This document shows positions 1-8,670 of a DNA stretch of 64,000 nucleotides, piece by piece. Numbering within the stretch: position 1 is the first letter of the stretch; the number at the start of each line of letters is the position of its first letter. This DNA comes from Streptomyces filipinensis. GTDB taxonomy: Bacteria; Actinomycetota; Actinomycetes; Streptomycetales; Streptomycetaceae. The notes under the pieces are model-generated. The model was not told the DNA's origin. It saw only the letters and a list, made by a program, of their open reading frames with translations, and ran no database searches. The DNA lies in the NCBI RefSeq assembly GCF_014649495.1, contig NZ_BMTD01000001.1:124001-188000 (forward strand), in the 5' to 3' direction. The translations under genes and the position numbers were made by a program.

Positions 1-2
1 GG

Positions 3-341
3 CGCCGGGCCCACTCCGCCGAGTTCCGCCGCTACACCGAGAACGACCTGCGCGCCGGCAAGCGCGAGAACGCGCTCGCGGTGATCCGCGCCCTGGATGC
101 GCTCGCCCCGGTGGACGAGGGCGGTGCGGTGCTGAAGCTGGTGCCGCAGGAGTCCCGGCAGTGGCTCGGCGTCCTCAACGACCTGCGGCTCGCGATCGGC
201 GCCCGGCTGGAGATCACCGACGAGGACGACACCGATCTGCTCTACGGCCTCCCCGACGAGGACCCGCGCAAGCCGATGGTGATGGCCTATCTGTGGCTCG
301 GCGGACTCCAGGAGACCTTGGTCGCCACCCTTATGCCCTGA
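3..341 (+). CDS. DUF2017 family protein, 3' part
   Basis: The window opens inside this gene; 112 codons to the TGA at 339-341 are readable. The visible part is rich in charged residues and ends in a helical segment with WLGGLQETL, which looks like the C-terminus of the actinobacterial DUF2017 family. Members commonly lie next to clpS and an amino-acid permease, and a permease does follow here. No catalytic motif is visible and the function is unknown. The family call rests on the C-terminal pattern and on context. Confidence 0.6.
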   Translation, partial: RRAHSAEFRRYTENDLRAGKRENALAVIRALDALAPVDEGGAVLKLVPQESRQWLGVLNDLRLAIGARLEITDEDDTDLLYGLPDEDPRKPMVMAYLWLGGLQETLVATLMP

Positions 342-681
342 TCCGGAGGATTACGTCACCAAAGGTGACGCCCGGAGTGTTCGCTCAGAGGACGCTCAAA
401 TCCGGATAACGATCCCGTCACCGTTGCGGCCTGGTTTGGCGCATTCAGGCGTTGTTTGTCCGCTTTTACCTGTGCGGTGCGTCACACTCACCTCCGGTGA
501 TCAATATTGCGGCCGTGATAAATCTTCACGACCGCCCGGCCCGCACCACCCATGTGCAGCCGGGTGCGCCACCGAGCCGACGACCGTCGGCCAGGCAACA
601 GCTCCAGCAATCCGGGGGGATCGAAACCCGATCCGAGGCCGACGAAAGGCCCGGGTCGGCATGGAGAAAGGCGCACCACAC
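342..681 (+). other. 340-base leader of the permease with several dyads
   Basis: No credible gene is seen between the DUF2017 stop and the permease start. The stretch is less G+C rich around 390-520. It holds a perfect dyad CGTCACC-AAA-GGTGACG at 354-370, a hairpin GGATCG/CGATCC at 618-634 and a hairpin GCCGAC/GTCGGC at 638-660. The last one ends three bases before the ribosome binding site at 663. This looks like a structured 5' leader, but I cannot match it to a known riboswitch class. Confidence 0.4.
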
Positions 682-2118
682 ATGACCTCAGCGCAGGTCG
701 ACCAGCATCGCGACGGCAACGAGGCCGTGCGGGCAGAGGACAGCGAGGGCGGCGAGGGGTATCAGCGCGGGCTCGGATCCCGCCAGATCCAGATGATCGC
801 CATCGGCGGTGCCATCGGAACCGGCCTCTTCCTCGGCGCGGGCAAGGGCATCTCGAAGGCCGGCCCCAGCCTGATCCTGGCGTACGCCGTCGCGGGCCTC
901 GTGATCTTCCTGATCATGCGGGCGCTCGGCGAGCTGCTGATGTACCGCCCGGTGTCGGGTTCGTTCTCGGAGTACGCGCGCGAGTTCATCGGCCCCTTCG
1001 CGGGCTTCGTGACCGGCTGGACGTACTGGCTGTTCTGGGTGGTCACCGGCATCACCGAGGTCACGGCCGCGGCCGCCTACATGACGTACTGGTTCGACAT
1101 CCCCCAGTGGGTCTCGGCCCTGATCTTCACGATCGTGCTGTACGCCGCCAACCTGATCTCCGTGAAGCTCTTCGGTGAGCTGGAGTTCTGGTTCTCCATG
1201 GTCAAGGTCACCGCGATCATCGGCATGATCCTGATCTGCGCCGGCATCCTGACGATCGGCTTCTCCGACGCCGGCGACACCGCCTCCGTGGCCCACCTGT
1301 GGAACGACGGCGGCTTCTTCCCGCACGGCGTCGGCAACACCCTGATGACCCTGCAGATGGTGATGTTCGCCTTCCTCGCCGTCGAGCTGGTCGGTGTCAC
1401 CGCGGGCGAGTCCAAGGACCCCAAGAAGGTGCTGCCGAAGGCGATCAACACCGTGCCGTGGCGCATCGCCGTCTTCTACGTCGGCGCGCTGATCATGATC
1501 CTGTCGGTCGTGCCGTGGACGAACTTCCACCCGGGTGTCAGCCCGTTCGTCGCCGCCTTCCAGAAGATGGGCCTCGCCGCCGGCGCCGGCATCGTCAACT
1601 TCGTCGTGCTCACCGCCGCGCTGTCGTCCTGCAACTCTGGCATGTACTCCACCGGCCGCATGCTGCGCGACCTGGCGCTCAACAGCCAGGGCCCGAAGTT
1701 CTTCACCAAGCTGACGCGCAGCGGTACGCCGCTGGTCGGCACCACGTTCTCCGCCGCGCTGATGCTGGTCGGCGTCTGGATCAACTACCAGTGGCCGGGC
1801 AAGGCGTTCGACTACGTCGTCTCCTTCGCGACCATCTCCGGCATGTGGGCCTGGATCGTCATCCTGCTCTGCCAGATCCGCTACCGGGCGAAGGCGAACC
1901 GCGGGCTGCTGCCGCAGAGCGAGTTCCGTGCACCGGGCGCGCCGTACACGAGCGTCTTCGCCCTGCTGTTCATCCTCATGGTGATCGTGCTCATGGGGAT
2001 CGACAAGGACGCCCGGGTGTCGCTTTACTGTGCTCCGCTGTGGGCCGCGATCCTCGGCGTCTCCTACTGGCTGCTCAAGCGCCGCAACCCGGAGGCCGCG
2101 GCCTTCCGCAAGCGCTGA
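682..2118 (+). CDS. APC-family amino-acid permease
   Basis: A 478-residue proton-coupled amino-acid importer of the inner membrane, amino acid/polyamine/organocation superfamily. The hallmark N-terminal segment IGGAIGTGLFLGAGKGI sits at the first membrane helix, and about twelve hydrophobic segments follow, ending in a basic tail (LLKRRNPEAAAFRKR). It most resembles the GabP/AnsP/CycA branch; the substrate cannot be read from sequence. The ATG at 682 is chosen because GGAGAAAGG lies at 663-671. An in-frame ATG at 661 would lie before that site. The gene ends at a strong hairpin terminator. Confidence 0.9.
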   Translation: MTSAQVDQHRDGNEAVRAEDSEGGEGYQRGLGSRQIQMIAIGGAIGTGLFLGAGKGISKAGPSLILAYAVAGLVIFLIMRALGELLMYRPVSGSFSEYAREFIGPFAGFVTGWTYWLFWVVTGITEVTAAAAYMTYWFDIPQWVSALIFTIVLYAANLISVKLFGELEFWFSMVKVTAIIGMILICAGILTIGFSDAGDTASVAHLWNDGGFFPHGVGNTLMTLQMVMFAFLAVELVGVTAGESKDPKKVLPKAINTVPWRIAVFYVGALIMILSVVPWTNFHPGVSPFVAAFQKMGLAAGAGIVNFVVLTAALSSCNSGMYSTGRMLRDLALNSQGPKFFTKLTRSGTPLVGTTFSAALMLVGVWINYQWPGKAFDYVVSFATISGMWAWIVILLCQIRYRAKANRGLLPQSEFRAPGAPYTSVFALLFILMVIVLMGIDKDARVSLYCAPLWAAILGVSYWLLKRRNPEAAAFRKR

Positions 2119-2206
2119 CCGGGCGACAAGCCACCGGAAAGGACGTCCGGCCGTCGGGAGCTCTCGTGGCGCCCCCGGCGGCCGCCGCTCAGGACGTCCA
2201 CCATAT

Positions 2207-2244
2207 GGGCCGTCCCGTACCATCCCTCGGTACGGGACGGCCCC
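2207..2244 (+). terminator. Hairpin terminator after the permease
   Basis: A perfect 15-bp stem (2207-2221 with 2229-2243) with a 7-base loop lies between the permease and the Mec gene. It has no U-tract, as is usual in Streptomyces. It lies only about 20 bases before the mec start, so it could also affect mec expression. Confidence 0.8.
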
Positions 2245-2263
2245 TCTGCTTATGCTGGCCGAC

Positions 2264-2686
2264 ATGCTGACCATCACCCAGGCCCTGTACGACCAGATCG
2301 TCGCCCACGCGCGCAAGGACCACCCCGACGAGGCGTGCGGCGTCGTGGCGGGCCCGGCGGGCTCGGACCGCCCCGAGCGCTTCATCCCGATGCTGAACGC
2401 GGCCATGTCGCCGACGTTCTACGAGTTCGACTCGGGCGACCTGCTCAAGCTCTACCGGGAGATGGACGACCGCGACGAGGAGCCGGTGGTCATCTACCAC
2501 TCCCACACGGCCACCGAGGCCCGTCCGTCCCGCACCGACATCTCCTACGCCAACGAGCCCGGTGCCCACTACGTCCTGGTGTCCACCGCCGACACCGACG
2601 GCCTCGGCGAGTTCCAGTTCCGCTCCTTCCGGATCGTGGCAGGTGAGGTCACGGAGGAGCAGGTCACCGTGGTGGAGGCCTACTAG
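2264..2686 (+). CDS. mec: JAMM/MPN+ metalloprotease Mec (CysO-cysteine peptidase)
   Basis: A 140-residue single-domain zinc peptidase of the Mov34/MPN/PAD-1 family. The JAMM residues are visible: the Glu in HPDEACGVVAG and the zinc-binding HSHTATEARPSRTD (HxH...SxxD). In mycobacteria the homologue Mec releases cysteine from the CysO-cysteine adduct. Its position directly before cysO and cysM supports the same role here. It may also trim the CysO tail, which carries Met-Arg after Gly-Gly. An in-frame ATG at 2252 is an alternative start; neither has a clear ribosome binding site. Confidence 0.88.
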   Translation: MLTITQALYDQIVAHARKDHPDEACGVVAGPAGSDRPERFIPMLNAAMSPTFYEFDSGDLLKLYREMDDRDEEPVVIYHSHTATEARPSRTDISYANEPGAHYVLVSTADTDGLGEFQFRSFRIVAGEVTEEQVTVVEAY

Positions 2687-2765
2687 TCTCGCGCATCGGA
2701 CCAAAAGCGTCCGGCATACGGAATCACACTCCGGGACACGGACCGGGAATCGTTACGATGAGCGC

Positions 2766-2861
2766 ATGGTTCTGACAGACGTGAGCGACAAGACGCCGAG
2801 CGTGCTGCTCGTGGCGCGGCTGCACGTCGACCTGTGCAGGCTGAACAGCGCCATCTGTTGA
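2766..2861 (+). CDS. Short leader peptide ending in cysteine
   Basis: A 31-codon reading frame 93 bases before cysO encodes a peptide ending VARLHVDLCRLNSAIC, with Cys codons at position 24 and as the last codon before TGA. This pattern (R-x-H-x-D-L ... S-A-x-C) is the recurring actinobacterial leader peptide found upstream of sulfur-assimilation genes. Related upstream frames in mycobacteria act by ribosome-mediated, cysteine-responsive attenuation. A GC-rich hairpin lies just downstream. The regulatory role is inferred from position and pattern. Confidence 0.75.
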   Translation: MVLTDVSDKTPSVLLVARLHVDLCRLNSAIC

Positions 2862-2893
2862 CGTTCCCCGCCGCCGTACGGCCGTGAGCCGCG

Positions 2894-2915
2894 GCGCGCG
2901 GTCGCGTGCGCGCGC
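2894..2915 (+). promoter_or_regulatory. Hairpin between leader peptide and cysO
   Basis: GCGCGCG at 2894-2900 can pair with CGCGCGC at 2909-2915 around an 8-base loop. It starts 32 bases after the leader-peptide stop and ends about 26 bases before the cysO ribosome binding site (AGGAGCC, 2941-2947). That placement suits an attenuator whose folding depends on where the leader ribosome stalls. This is inferred from position only. Confidence 0.45.
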
Positions 2916-2954
2916 ACCGAATCGACGAACCCTTTCCGACAGGAGCCCACCACC

Positions 2955-3233
2955 ATGGCCATCGAGGTCCGCATCCCGACCATCCTCCGCACGTACACCG
3001 ACGGTCAGAAGGCGGTGGAGGGCAGCGGAGACACCCTCGCCGAGCTGTTCGCCGACCTCGAGACCCGGCATGCGGGCATCCAGGCCCGCATCGTGGACGG
3101 CGACCAGCTGCGCCGCTTCGTGAACGTCTACCTGAACGACGAGGACGTCCGCTTCCTGGACGGCATCAACACCAAGCTGTCCGACGGCGACAGCGTCACG
3201 ATCCTGCCGGCCGTCGCCGGCGGCATGCGCTGA
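2955..3233 (+). CDS. cysO: ThiS/MoaD-like sulfur carrier CysO
   Basis: A 92-residue ubiquitin-fold carrier. The segment VNVYLNDEDVRFLDG and the end TILPAVAGG match the CysO family, which carries sulfur as a C-terminal thiocarboxylate to CysM. Unlike the mycobacterial protein, which to my knowledge ends in Gly-Gly, this one continues with Met-Arg. That tail would have to be removed before adenylation, and the JAMM peptidase encoded upstream is the obvious candidate. The start follows AGGAGCC at 2941-2947. It forms an operon with cysM, 17 bases downstream. Confidence 0.9.
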   Translation: MAIEVRIPTILRTYTDGQKAVEGSGDTLAELFADLETRHAGIQARIVDGDQLRRFVNVYLNDEDVRFLDGINTKLSDGDSVTILPAVAGGMR

Positions 3234-3244
3234 TCGGCGCCTGA

Positions 3245-4201
<957 letters not shown>

Positions 4202-4231
4202 CACCGCCTTAACCTGCCTCAAGTGGGCGCC

Positions 4232-4253
4232 AGCCCCCTCCCTAGAGGGGGCT
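4232..4253 (+). terminator. Hairpin terminator after cysM
   Basis: A perfect 9-bp stem AGCCCCCTC / GAGGGGGCT with a CCTA tetraloop, 31 bases past the cysM stop. Confidence 0.85.
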
Positions 4254-4340
4254 AAGCCATTCCTATGGCCAGGCAAAGAAAGGCGCCCGGCACTGCCGGT
4301 CCCGCCCTGCCCGGAGCTACGTTCCTCCCCGCACCCTGAC

Positions 4341-4394
4341 ATGTCACGCTCATCCGGCGGGCTGTGTCAGGGGTCTGCGAATGTCATGCTCATG
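4341..4394 (+). repeat. Direct repeat upstream of the secreted protease
   Basis: ATGTCACGCTCAT at 4341-4353 recurs as ATGTCATGCTCAT at 4381-4393: 12 of 13 bases identical, exactly 40 bases apart. It lies about 84-136 bases before the protease start. The spacing, close to four helical turns, suits a pair of regulator sites. No known regulator is assigned. Confidence 0.4.
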
Positions 4395-4476
4395 ACTGCG
4401 CGGTCTCGCCGCCGCTACGCGCGTCACGGGCCTGCCAATCCAGTGCGCATCCCCACGTCAACGGAGGCAGTACCCC

Positions 4477-6546
4477 ATGCGTGAGTCACGTCCGAGCCGG
4501 CGGAGACGGAGTCTGCGAAGACTCGTCGCCGTCGCCTTCCCCGCCCTCGCCCTCACCGTCGCCGGGCTCGTCGCGGCGCCGGCAGCCGGGGCCCGGCCCG
4601 CAGCGGCCCACCCCCCCACCTCCAAGGTCACGCAGAACAACAAGGCGCTGACCGCCCCGGGTCGGCAGACCTACCACTCCACCGGCAAGGCCGGCCAGAA
4701 GGTCCCCACGACCCGTCTGTGCGCCACCGCCCTGCCGGGCCACGCGTCCTGCTTCGCCCAGCGCCGCACCGACATCAAGCAGCGCCTCGCCTCGGCGCTC
4801 GCCGCCGCGGCACCCTCCGGCCTCTCCCCGGCCAACCTGCACAGCGCCTACAACCTGCCCACCACGGGCGGCTCCGGCATGACGGTCGCCATCGTCGACG
4901 CCTACAACGACCCCAACGCCGAGTCGGACCTGGCCACGTACCGGTCCACGTACGGCCTGTCGTCCTGCACCAAGGCCAACGGCTGCTTCAAGCAGGTCAG
5001 CCAGACCGGCTCCACCACCTCGCTGCCGACCAACGACAGCGGCTGGGCCGGTGAAGAGGCCCTCGACCTCGACATGGTCAGCGCGGTCTGCCCGAACTGC
5101 AGCATCATCCTGGTCGAGGCGAACTCCGCGAACGACTCCGACCTCGGCATCGCCGAGAACGAGGCCGTCTCGCTCGGCGCCAAGGTCGTCTCGAACAGCT
5201 GGGGCGGCTCCGAGTCCTCCTCCCAGACCACCGAGGACACCCAGTACTTCAAGCACCCGGGCGTCGCGATCACCGTCTCCTCCGGTGACTCCGCCTACGG
5301 CGCCGAGTACCCGGCGACCTCCCAGTACGTGACCGCCGTCGGCGGCACCGCGCTCACCACCGCCTCCAACTCCCGCGGCTGGTCCGAGTCGGTGTGGCAC
5401 ACCAGCTCCACCGAGGGCACCGGCTCCGGCTGCTCCGCCTACGACGCCAAGCCGAGCTGGCAGACCGACACCGGCTGCTCCAAGCGCATGGAGGCCGACG
5501 TCTCCGCGGTCGCCGACCCGGCCACCGGCGTCGCGGTCTACGACACCTACGGCGGCTCCGGCTGGGCGGTCTACGGCGGCACCAGCGCCTCCGCCCCGAT
5601 CGTGGCCGGCGTCTACGCCCTGGCGGGCACCCCGGGCTCCGGCGACTACCCGGCGAAGTACCCGTACCAGCACACGGGCAACCTGTACGACGTCACCAGC
5701 GGCAGCAACGGCTCCTGCTCCACCTCGTACTTCTGCACCGCGACCGCCGGCTACGACGGCCCGACCGGCTGGGGCACCCCGAACGGCACCGCCGCCTTCA
5801 CCGCCGGCTCCAGCAGCGGCAACACGGTGACCGTCACCAACCCCGGCAGCCAGTCCACCACCACCGGAAGCTCGGTCAGCCTCCAGATACAGGCCAGCGA
5901 CAGCGCGGGCGCGGCCCTCACCTACAGCGCCACGGGTCTGCCCACCGGGCTGTCCATCAACAGCTCCACCGGACTGATCTCCGGTACGGCGTCCACCGCG
6001 GGCACCTACCAGGTCACCGTCACCGCGAAGGACTCCACCGGCGCCTCCGGCGCGGCCTCCTTCACCTGGACCGTCGGCTCCGGCGGGGGTGGCGGCTGCA
6101 CCTCCTCCCAGCTGCTGGCGAACCCGGGCTTCGAGTCGGGCAGCACCGGCTGGAGCGCGAGCAGCGGCGTCATCACCAACGACTCCGGTGAGGCCGCCCA
6201 CAGCGGCTCCTACAAGGCCTGGCTCGACGGCTACGGCTCCTCGCACACCGACACGCTGTCCCAGTCGGTGACGATCCCGGCCGGCTGCAAGGCCACGCTC
6301 ACCTTCTACCTGCACATCGACACCGCCGAGACCGGCAGCACCGCGTACGACAAGCTGACCGTCACCGCCGGTTCGACCACCCTGGCGACGTACTCGAACG
6401 TCAACGCCGCCTCCGGGTACGCGCAGAAGACCTTCGACCTGTCCTCGCTGGCGGGCCAGACGGTCACCCTGAAGTTCAACGGCGTGGAGGACTCCTCGCT
6501 GCAGACCAGCTTCGTCGTGGACGACACCGCCCTGACGACCGGCTGA
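4477..6546 (+). CDS. Secreted S53 (sedolisin) peptidase with C-terminal accessory domains
   Basis: A 689-residue exported serine-carboxyl peptidase. An arginine-rich signal peptide with Ala-rich core occupies about residues 1-39. The catalytic dyad Glu193/Asp197 lies in GEEALDLD, the oxyanion Asp in SSGDSAYG, and nucleophile Ser370 in YGGTSASAP. After the protease domain (to about 440) comes an Ig-like putative-Ig domain (about 449-535) and a C-terminal beta-sandwich (about 545-689, [10 protein letters not shown]...), probably for substrate binding. The usual long N-terminal prodomain appears short. The ATG follows GGAGG at 4462. A strong terminator follows the stop. Confidence 0.9.
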   Translation: MRESRPSRRRRSLRRLVAVAFPALALTVAGLVAAPAAGARPAAAHPPTSKVTQNNKALTAPGRQTYHSTGKAGQKVPTTRLCATALPGHASCFAQRRTDIKQRLASALAAAAPSGLSPANLHSAYNLPTTGGSGMTVAIVDAYNDPNAESDLATYRSTYGLSSCTKANGCFKQVSQTGSTTSLPTNDSGWAGEEALDLDMVSAVCPNCSIILVEANSANDSDLGIAENEAVSLGAKVVSNSWGGSESSSQTTEDTQYFKHPGVAITVSSGDSAYGAEYPATSQYVTAVGGTALTTASNSRGWSESVWHTSSTEGTGSGCSAYDAKPSWQTDTGCSKRMEADVSAVADPATGVAVYDTYGGSGWAVYGGTSASAPIVAGVYALAGTPGSGDYPAKYPYQHTGNLYDVTSGSNGSCSTSYFCTATAGYDGPTGWGTPNGTAAFTAGSSSGNTVTVTNPGSQSTTTGSSVSLQIQASDSAGAALTYSATGLPTGLSINSSTGLISGTASTAGTYQVTVTAKDSTGASGAASFTWTVGSGGGGGCTSSQLLANPGFESGSTGWSASSGVITNDSGEAAHSGSYKAWLDGYGSSHTDTLSQSVTIPAGCKATLTFYLHIDTAETGSTAYDKLTVTAGSTTLATYSNVNAASGYAQKTFDLSSLAGQTVTLKFNGVEDSSLQTSFVVDDTALTTG

Positions 6547-6570
6547 TCCCCCGCGAGAGCGGACAAGCGG

Positions 6571-6601
6571 TCCCGCACGCGGAAACCCTCCGCGTGCGGG
6601 A
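6571..6601 (+). terminator. Hairpin terminator after the S53 peptidase
   Basis: A perfect 13-bp stem (6571-6583 with 6589-6601) with an AACCC loop, 25 bases past the stop codon. Confidence 0.88.
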
Positions 6602-6678
6602 TCCTTTCGTCGTGCTGGTACGTCACATCTGCACCAGGCGGCCGACCCCGTGCGGCCACGGCAGAAAGGCGAAATCCC

Positions 6679-7134
6679 ATGCGCCGTACGACGACGTCCC
6701 TCGCCCTCGCGGCGGCAGCGCTTCTCCTCGCGGGATGCGGCTCGCACAGCGGCACCGACACCGGAAGCGCCGGCAAGCCGTCGGCGCCGGCCTCCTCCGC
6801 ACCGGGCAAGGGCGGCTGCGCGGCCCTCGTCCAGCTCAAGGCCGCCGACAGCGGCCGTACCGTGTGCGTGGCCAAGGGCGGCGAGGTCCGCCTCGCCCTG
6901 GACGGCACCAAGTCCCGCCCGTGGAAGCCGGTCGCGGCCGCCGGCACCGCGCTGAAGGGCATCAACGCGGGCTTCGTCATCCAGCCGGGCCAGGCCACGG
7001 CCGCGTACCAGGCGGTGGCGCCCGGAACGGTGAAGCTGACGTCGTCCCGCCCGCTGTGCGCCCAGCCGACGGCCTCCGGCCAGGTCTCGTGCAAGGGCAT
7101 CCAGGAGTGGACGGTGACGGTGAACGTGCGGTGA
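6679..7134 (+). CDS. Small lipoprotein, possible beta-sandwich protein
   Basis: A 151-residue lipoprotein with signal peptide and lipobox LLAGC (lipidated Cys about residue 20), then an Ala/Ser-rich linker and a compact domain with four cysteines. The domain ends EWTVTVNVR and has the alternating short strands of an Ig-like fold; its pattern is loosely reminiscent of chagasin-type peptidase inhibitors. That resemblance is impressionistic, although the gene follows a secreted protease. It has its own ribosome binding site (GAAAGG). The function is unknown. Confidence 0.7.
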   Translation: MRRTTTSLALAAAALLLAGCGSHSGTDTGSAGKPSAPASSAPGKGGCAALVQLKAADSGRTVCVAKGGEVRLALDGTKSRPWKPVAAAGTALKGINAGFVIQPGQATAAYQAVAPGTVKLTSSRPLCAQPTASGQVSCKGIQEWTVTVNVR

Positions 7135-7161
7135 CCGCCCCGCGCCCCTACATGGCGCGCC

Positions 7162-7620
7162 CTAACCCGCCAGGTGCCGTACCTGGTCCCACAGGACCGG
7201 GTCGACCACACCGACCCGGCGCCGGAAGTAGCCGACCGGTACCTCGCGCAGCTCGTCGGTCTCCAGGAAGCTGGGCCTGCCCCGGGCGTCGCCGACCGCG
7301 CCCGGGGGCAGCGGGATCACCCCGGCCCGCTCGTCGTGGTACTTACTGGTGATCTTCGCGACCGTGGCCCGGTTCCCGCGCACCGCCAGCACCAGACAGG
7401 GCCGGTCCTTCACCTCGGCGCGGTCCTCGTAGGGGACGTCCGCCCACCAGATGTCCCCGGGGACCGGCCGGGCGGCCTGCGCCCGGCGCGTTCCTGGGCG
7501 GCCGGGCGGCCTCAGGCGGCGCCCGCCGGGCCGGCGGCCGCGTCCCCAGCCGTCGACGAGCGTGGCGACCAGGGCGAGGAGTACCACCGCCGCGAGCGCC
7601 AGCCACCAGGACGTGTCCAT
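7162..7620 (-). CDS. Membrane-anchored PemK/MazF-like protein
   Basis: 152 residues. A single N-terminal membrane helix (about residues 5-22) and a basic proline-rich linker precede a PemK/MazF-type domain beginning PGDIWWADVPYEDR and continuing KDRPCLVLAVRG. MazF/PemK toxins are usually soluble ribosome-independent RNases of about 110 residues paired with an antitoxin. Here there is a membrane anchor and no antitoxin gene on either side, so a toxin-antitoxin role is doubtful. It is convergent with the lipoprotein gene. Confidence 0.78.
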   Translation of the reverse strand: MDTSWWLALAAVVLLALVATLVDGWGRGRRPGGRRLRPPGRPGTRRAQAARPVPGDIWWADVPYEDRAEVKDRPCLVLAVRGNRATVAKITSKYHDERAGVIPLPPGAVGDARGRPSFLETDELREVPVGYFRRRVGVVDPVLWDQVRHLAG

Positions 7621-7834
7621 ACGACGACGTTACCGGCGCGCGCTGAGGATCGCGCGCCCTCTTCGTATCCTTCTGCGCCCCGGGTCCAGCCGAACCGGTG
7701 ACAGCACAGGTGAGTTCGCCCACAACGGCCCCTGGCGGAGGAGCGACCCGCGCTTTTGCGCCTTACGCTCGACGCACCGCACGACCCCCGTTTCCTGCCC
7801 TTTTGATCTTTCCGCCAACGGAGGTTTCTGCTTC

Positions 7835-8587
7835 ATGAAGCTCACCGTCGTCGGCTGCTCGGGGTCGTTCCCGTCCGCGGAATCGGCCTGCTCGAGCTAC
7901 CTCGTCCAGGCCGACGGCTTCCGGCTGCTTCTCGACATGGGCAACGGCGCCCTCGGCGAGCTGCAGCGTCACTGCGGTCTCTACGACCTCGACGCGATCT
8001 TCCTGAGCCATCTGCACGCCGACCACTGCATCGACATGCTCGCCTACTTCGTCGCGCGCTACTACCGCCACGACGGCGGCCGCTGTGCCCCGATCCCGGT
8101 CTACGGCCCCGAGGGCACCGAACACCGCCTGACCACGGCCTACGCCGACACCCCCTCCGCCTCGTCCATGAGCGAGGTCTTCGACTTCCACACCGTGAAG
8201 CCGTCCACGTTCGAGATCGGCCCCCTCACGGTGCACACCGAGCGGGTCCGCCACCCCGTGGAGGCGTACGCCATCCGCATCGAGCACGGCGGACGGTCGC
8301 TGACGTACTCCGGCGACACGGGGGTCAGCGAGGCGCTGGACGAGCTGGCCCGGGACACCGACCTGTTCCTGTGCGAGGCGGCGTTCACGCACGGCAAGGA
8401 GAGCATCCCCGACCTGCACCTCAACGGCAGGGAGGCGGGTGAGTCGGCGGCCCGCGCGGGCGCACGCCGCCTGGTCCTCACCCACATCCCGCCGTGGACC
8501 GACCCGCAGGTCAACCTCCGCGACGCCCGTGCGGTCTTCGGCGGCCCGGTGGAACTGGCCGCGCCGAGGCTGACGTACGAGATCTAG
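7835..8587 (+). CDS. Metallo-beta-lactamase-fold hydrolase (RNase Z/phosphodiesterase-like)
   Basis: A 250-residue cytoplasmic hydrolase. The metal motif is SHLHADHC with His59, His61, Asp63 and His64. Further ligands are His in VRHPVEAY, Asp in YSGDTGVS and His in LTHIPPW. The arrangement matches MBL-fold phosphodiesterases related to RNase Z, but the flexible arm of true tRNase Z is not seen. The substrate is unknown. The start follows GGAGG at 7820-7824. A bidirectional terminator separates it from convergent nagE2. Confidence 0.88.
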   Translation: MKLTVVGCSGSFPSAESACSSYLVQADGFRLLLDMGNGALGELQRHCGLYDLDAIFLSHLHADHCIDMLAYFVARYYRHDGGRCAPIPVYGPEGTEHRLTTAYADTPSASSMSEVFDFHTVKPSTFEIGPLTVHTERVRHPVEAYAIRIEHGGRSLTYSGDTGVSEALDELARDTDLFLCEAAFTHGKESIPDLHLNGREAGESAARAGARRLVLTHIPPWTDPQVNLRDARAVFGGPVELAAPRLTYEI

Positions 8588-8602
8588 CAGGCCGCACAGC
8601 GC

Positions 8603-8636
8603 AAAGCCCCGGAACCTCCATCGGTTCCGGGGCTTT
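8603..8636. terminator. Bidirectional terminator between MBL hydrolase and nagE2
   Basis: A perfect 14-bp stem AAAGCCCCGGAACC / GGTTCCGGGGCTTT with a 6-base loop. The flanking A and T runs let it serve both convergent genes. Confidence 0.92.
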
Positions 8637-8670
8637 CGCGTGCTGTGAAGGGGTGCGTTCCAGCGGAGCG

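Noticed and set aside
540..681. Possible c-di-AMP (ydaO) or guanidine riboswitch before the permease
   Set aside because: A few blocks look similar, such as GGGGGAT and GACGAAAGG, but the conserved core order and pairings are missing. It was kept only as an unassigned leader.
688..2406. Long minus-strand reading frame opposite the permease and Mec genes
   Set aside because: It is a shadow of G+C-biased codons. It spans two unrelated genes, has no ribosome site and encodes an Arg/Gly/Asp-rich polymer with no domain.
7162..7620. Type II toxin-antitoxin locus
   Set aside because: The PemK-like protein has no neighbouring antitoxin and carries a membrane helix, so a working TA pair is not supported.
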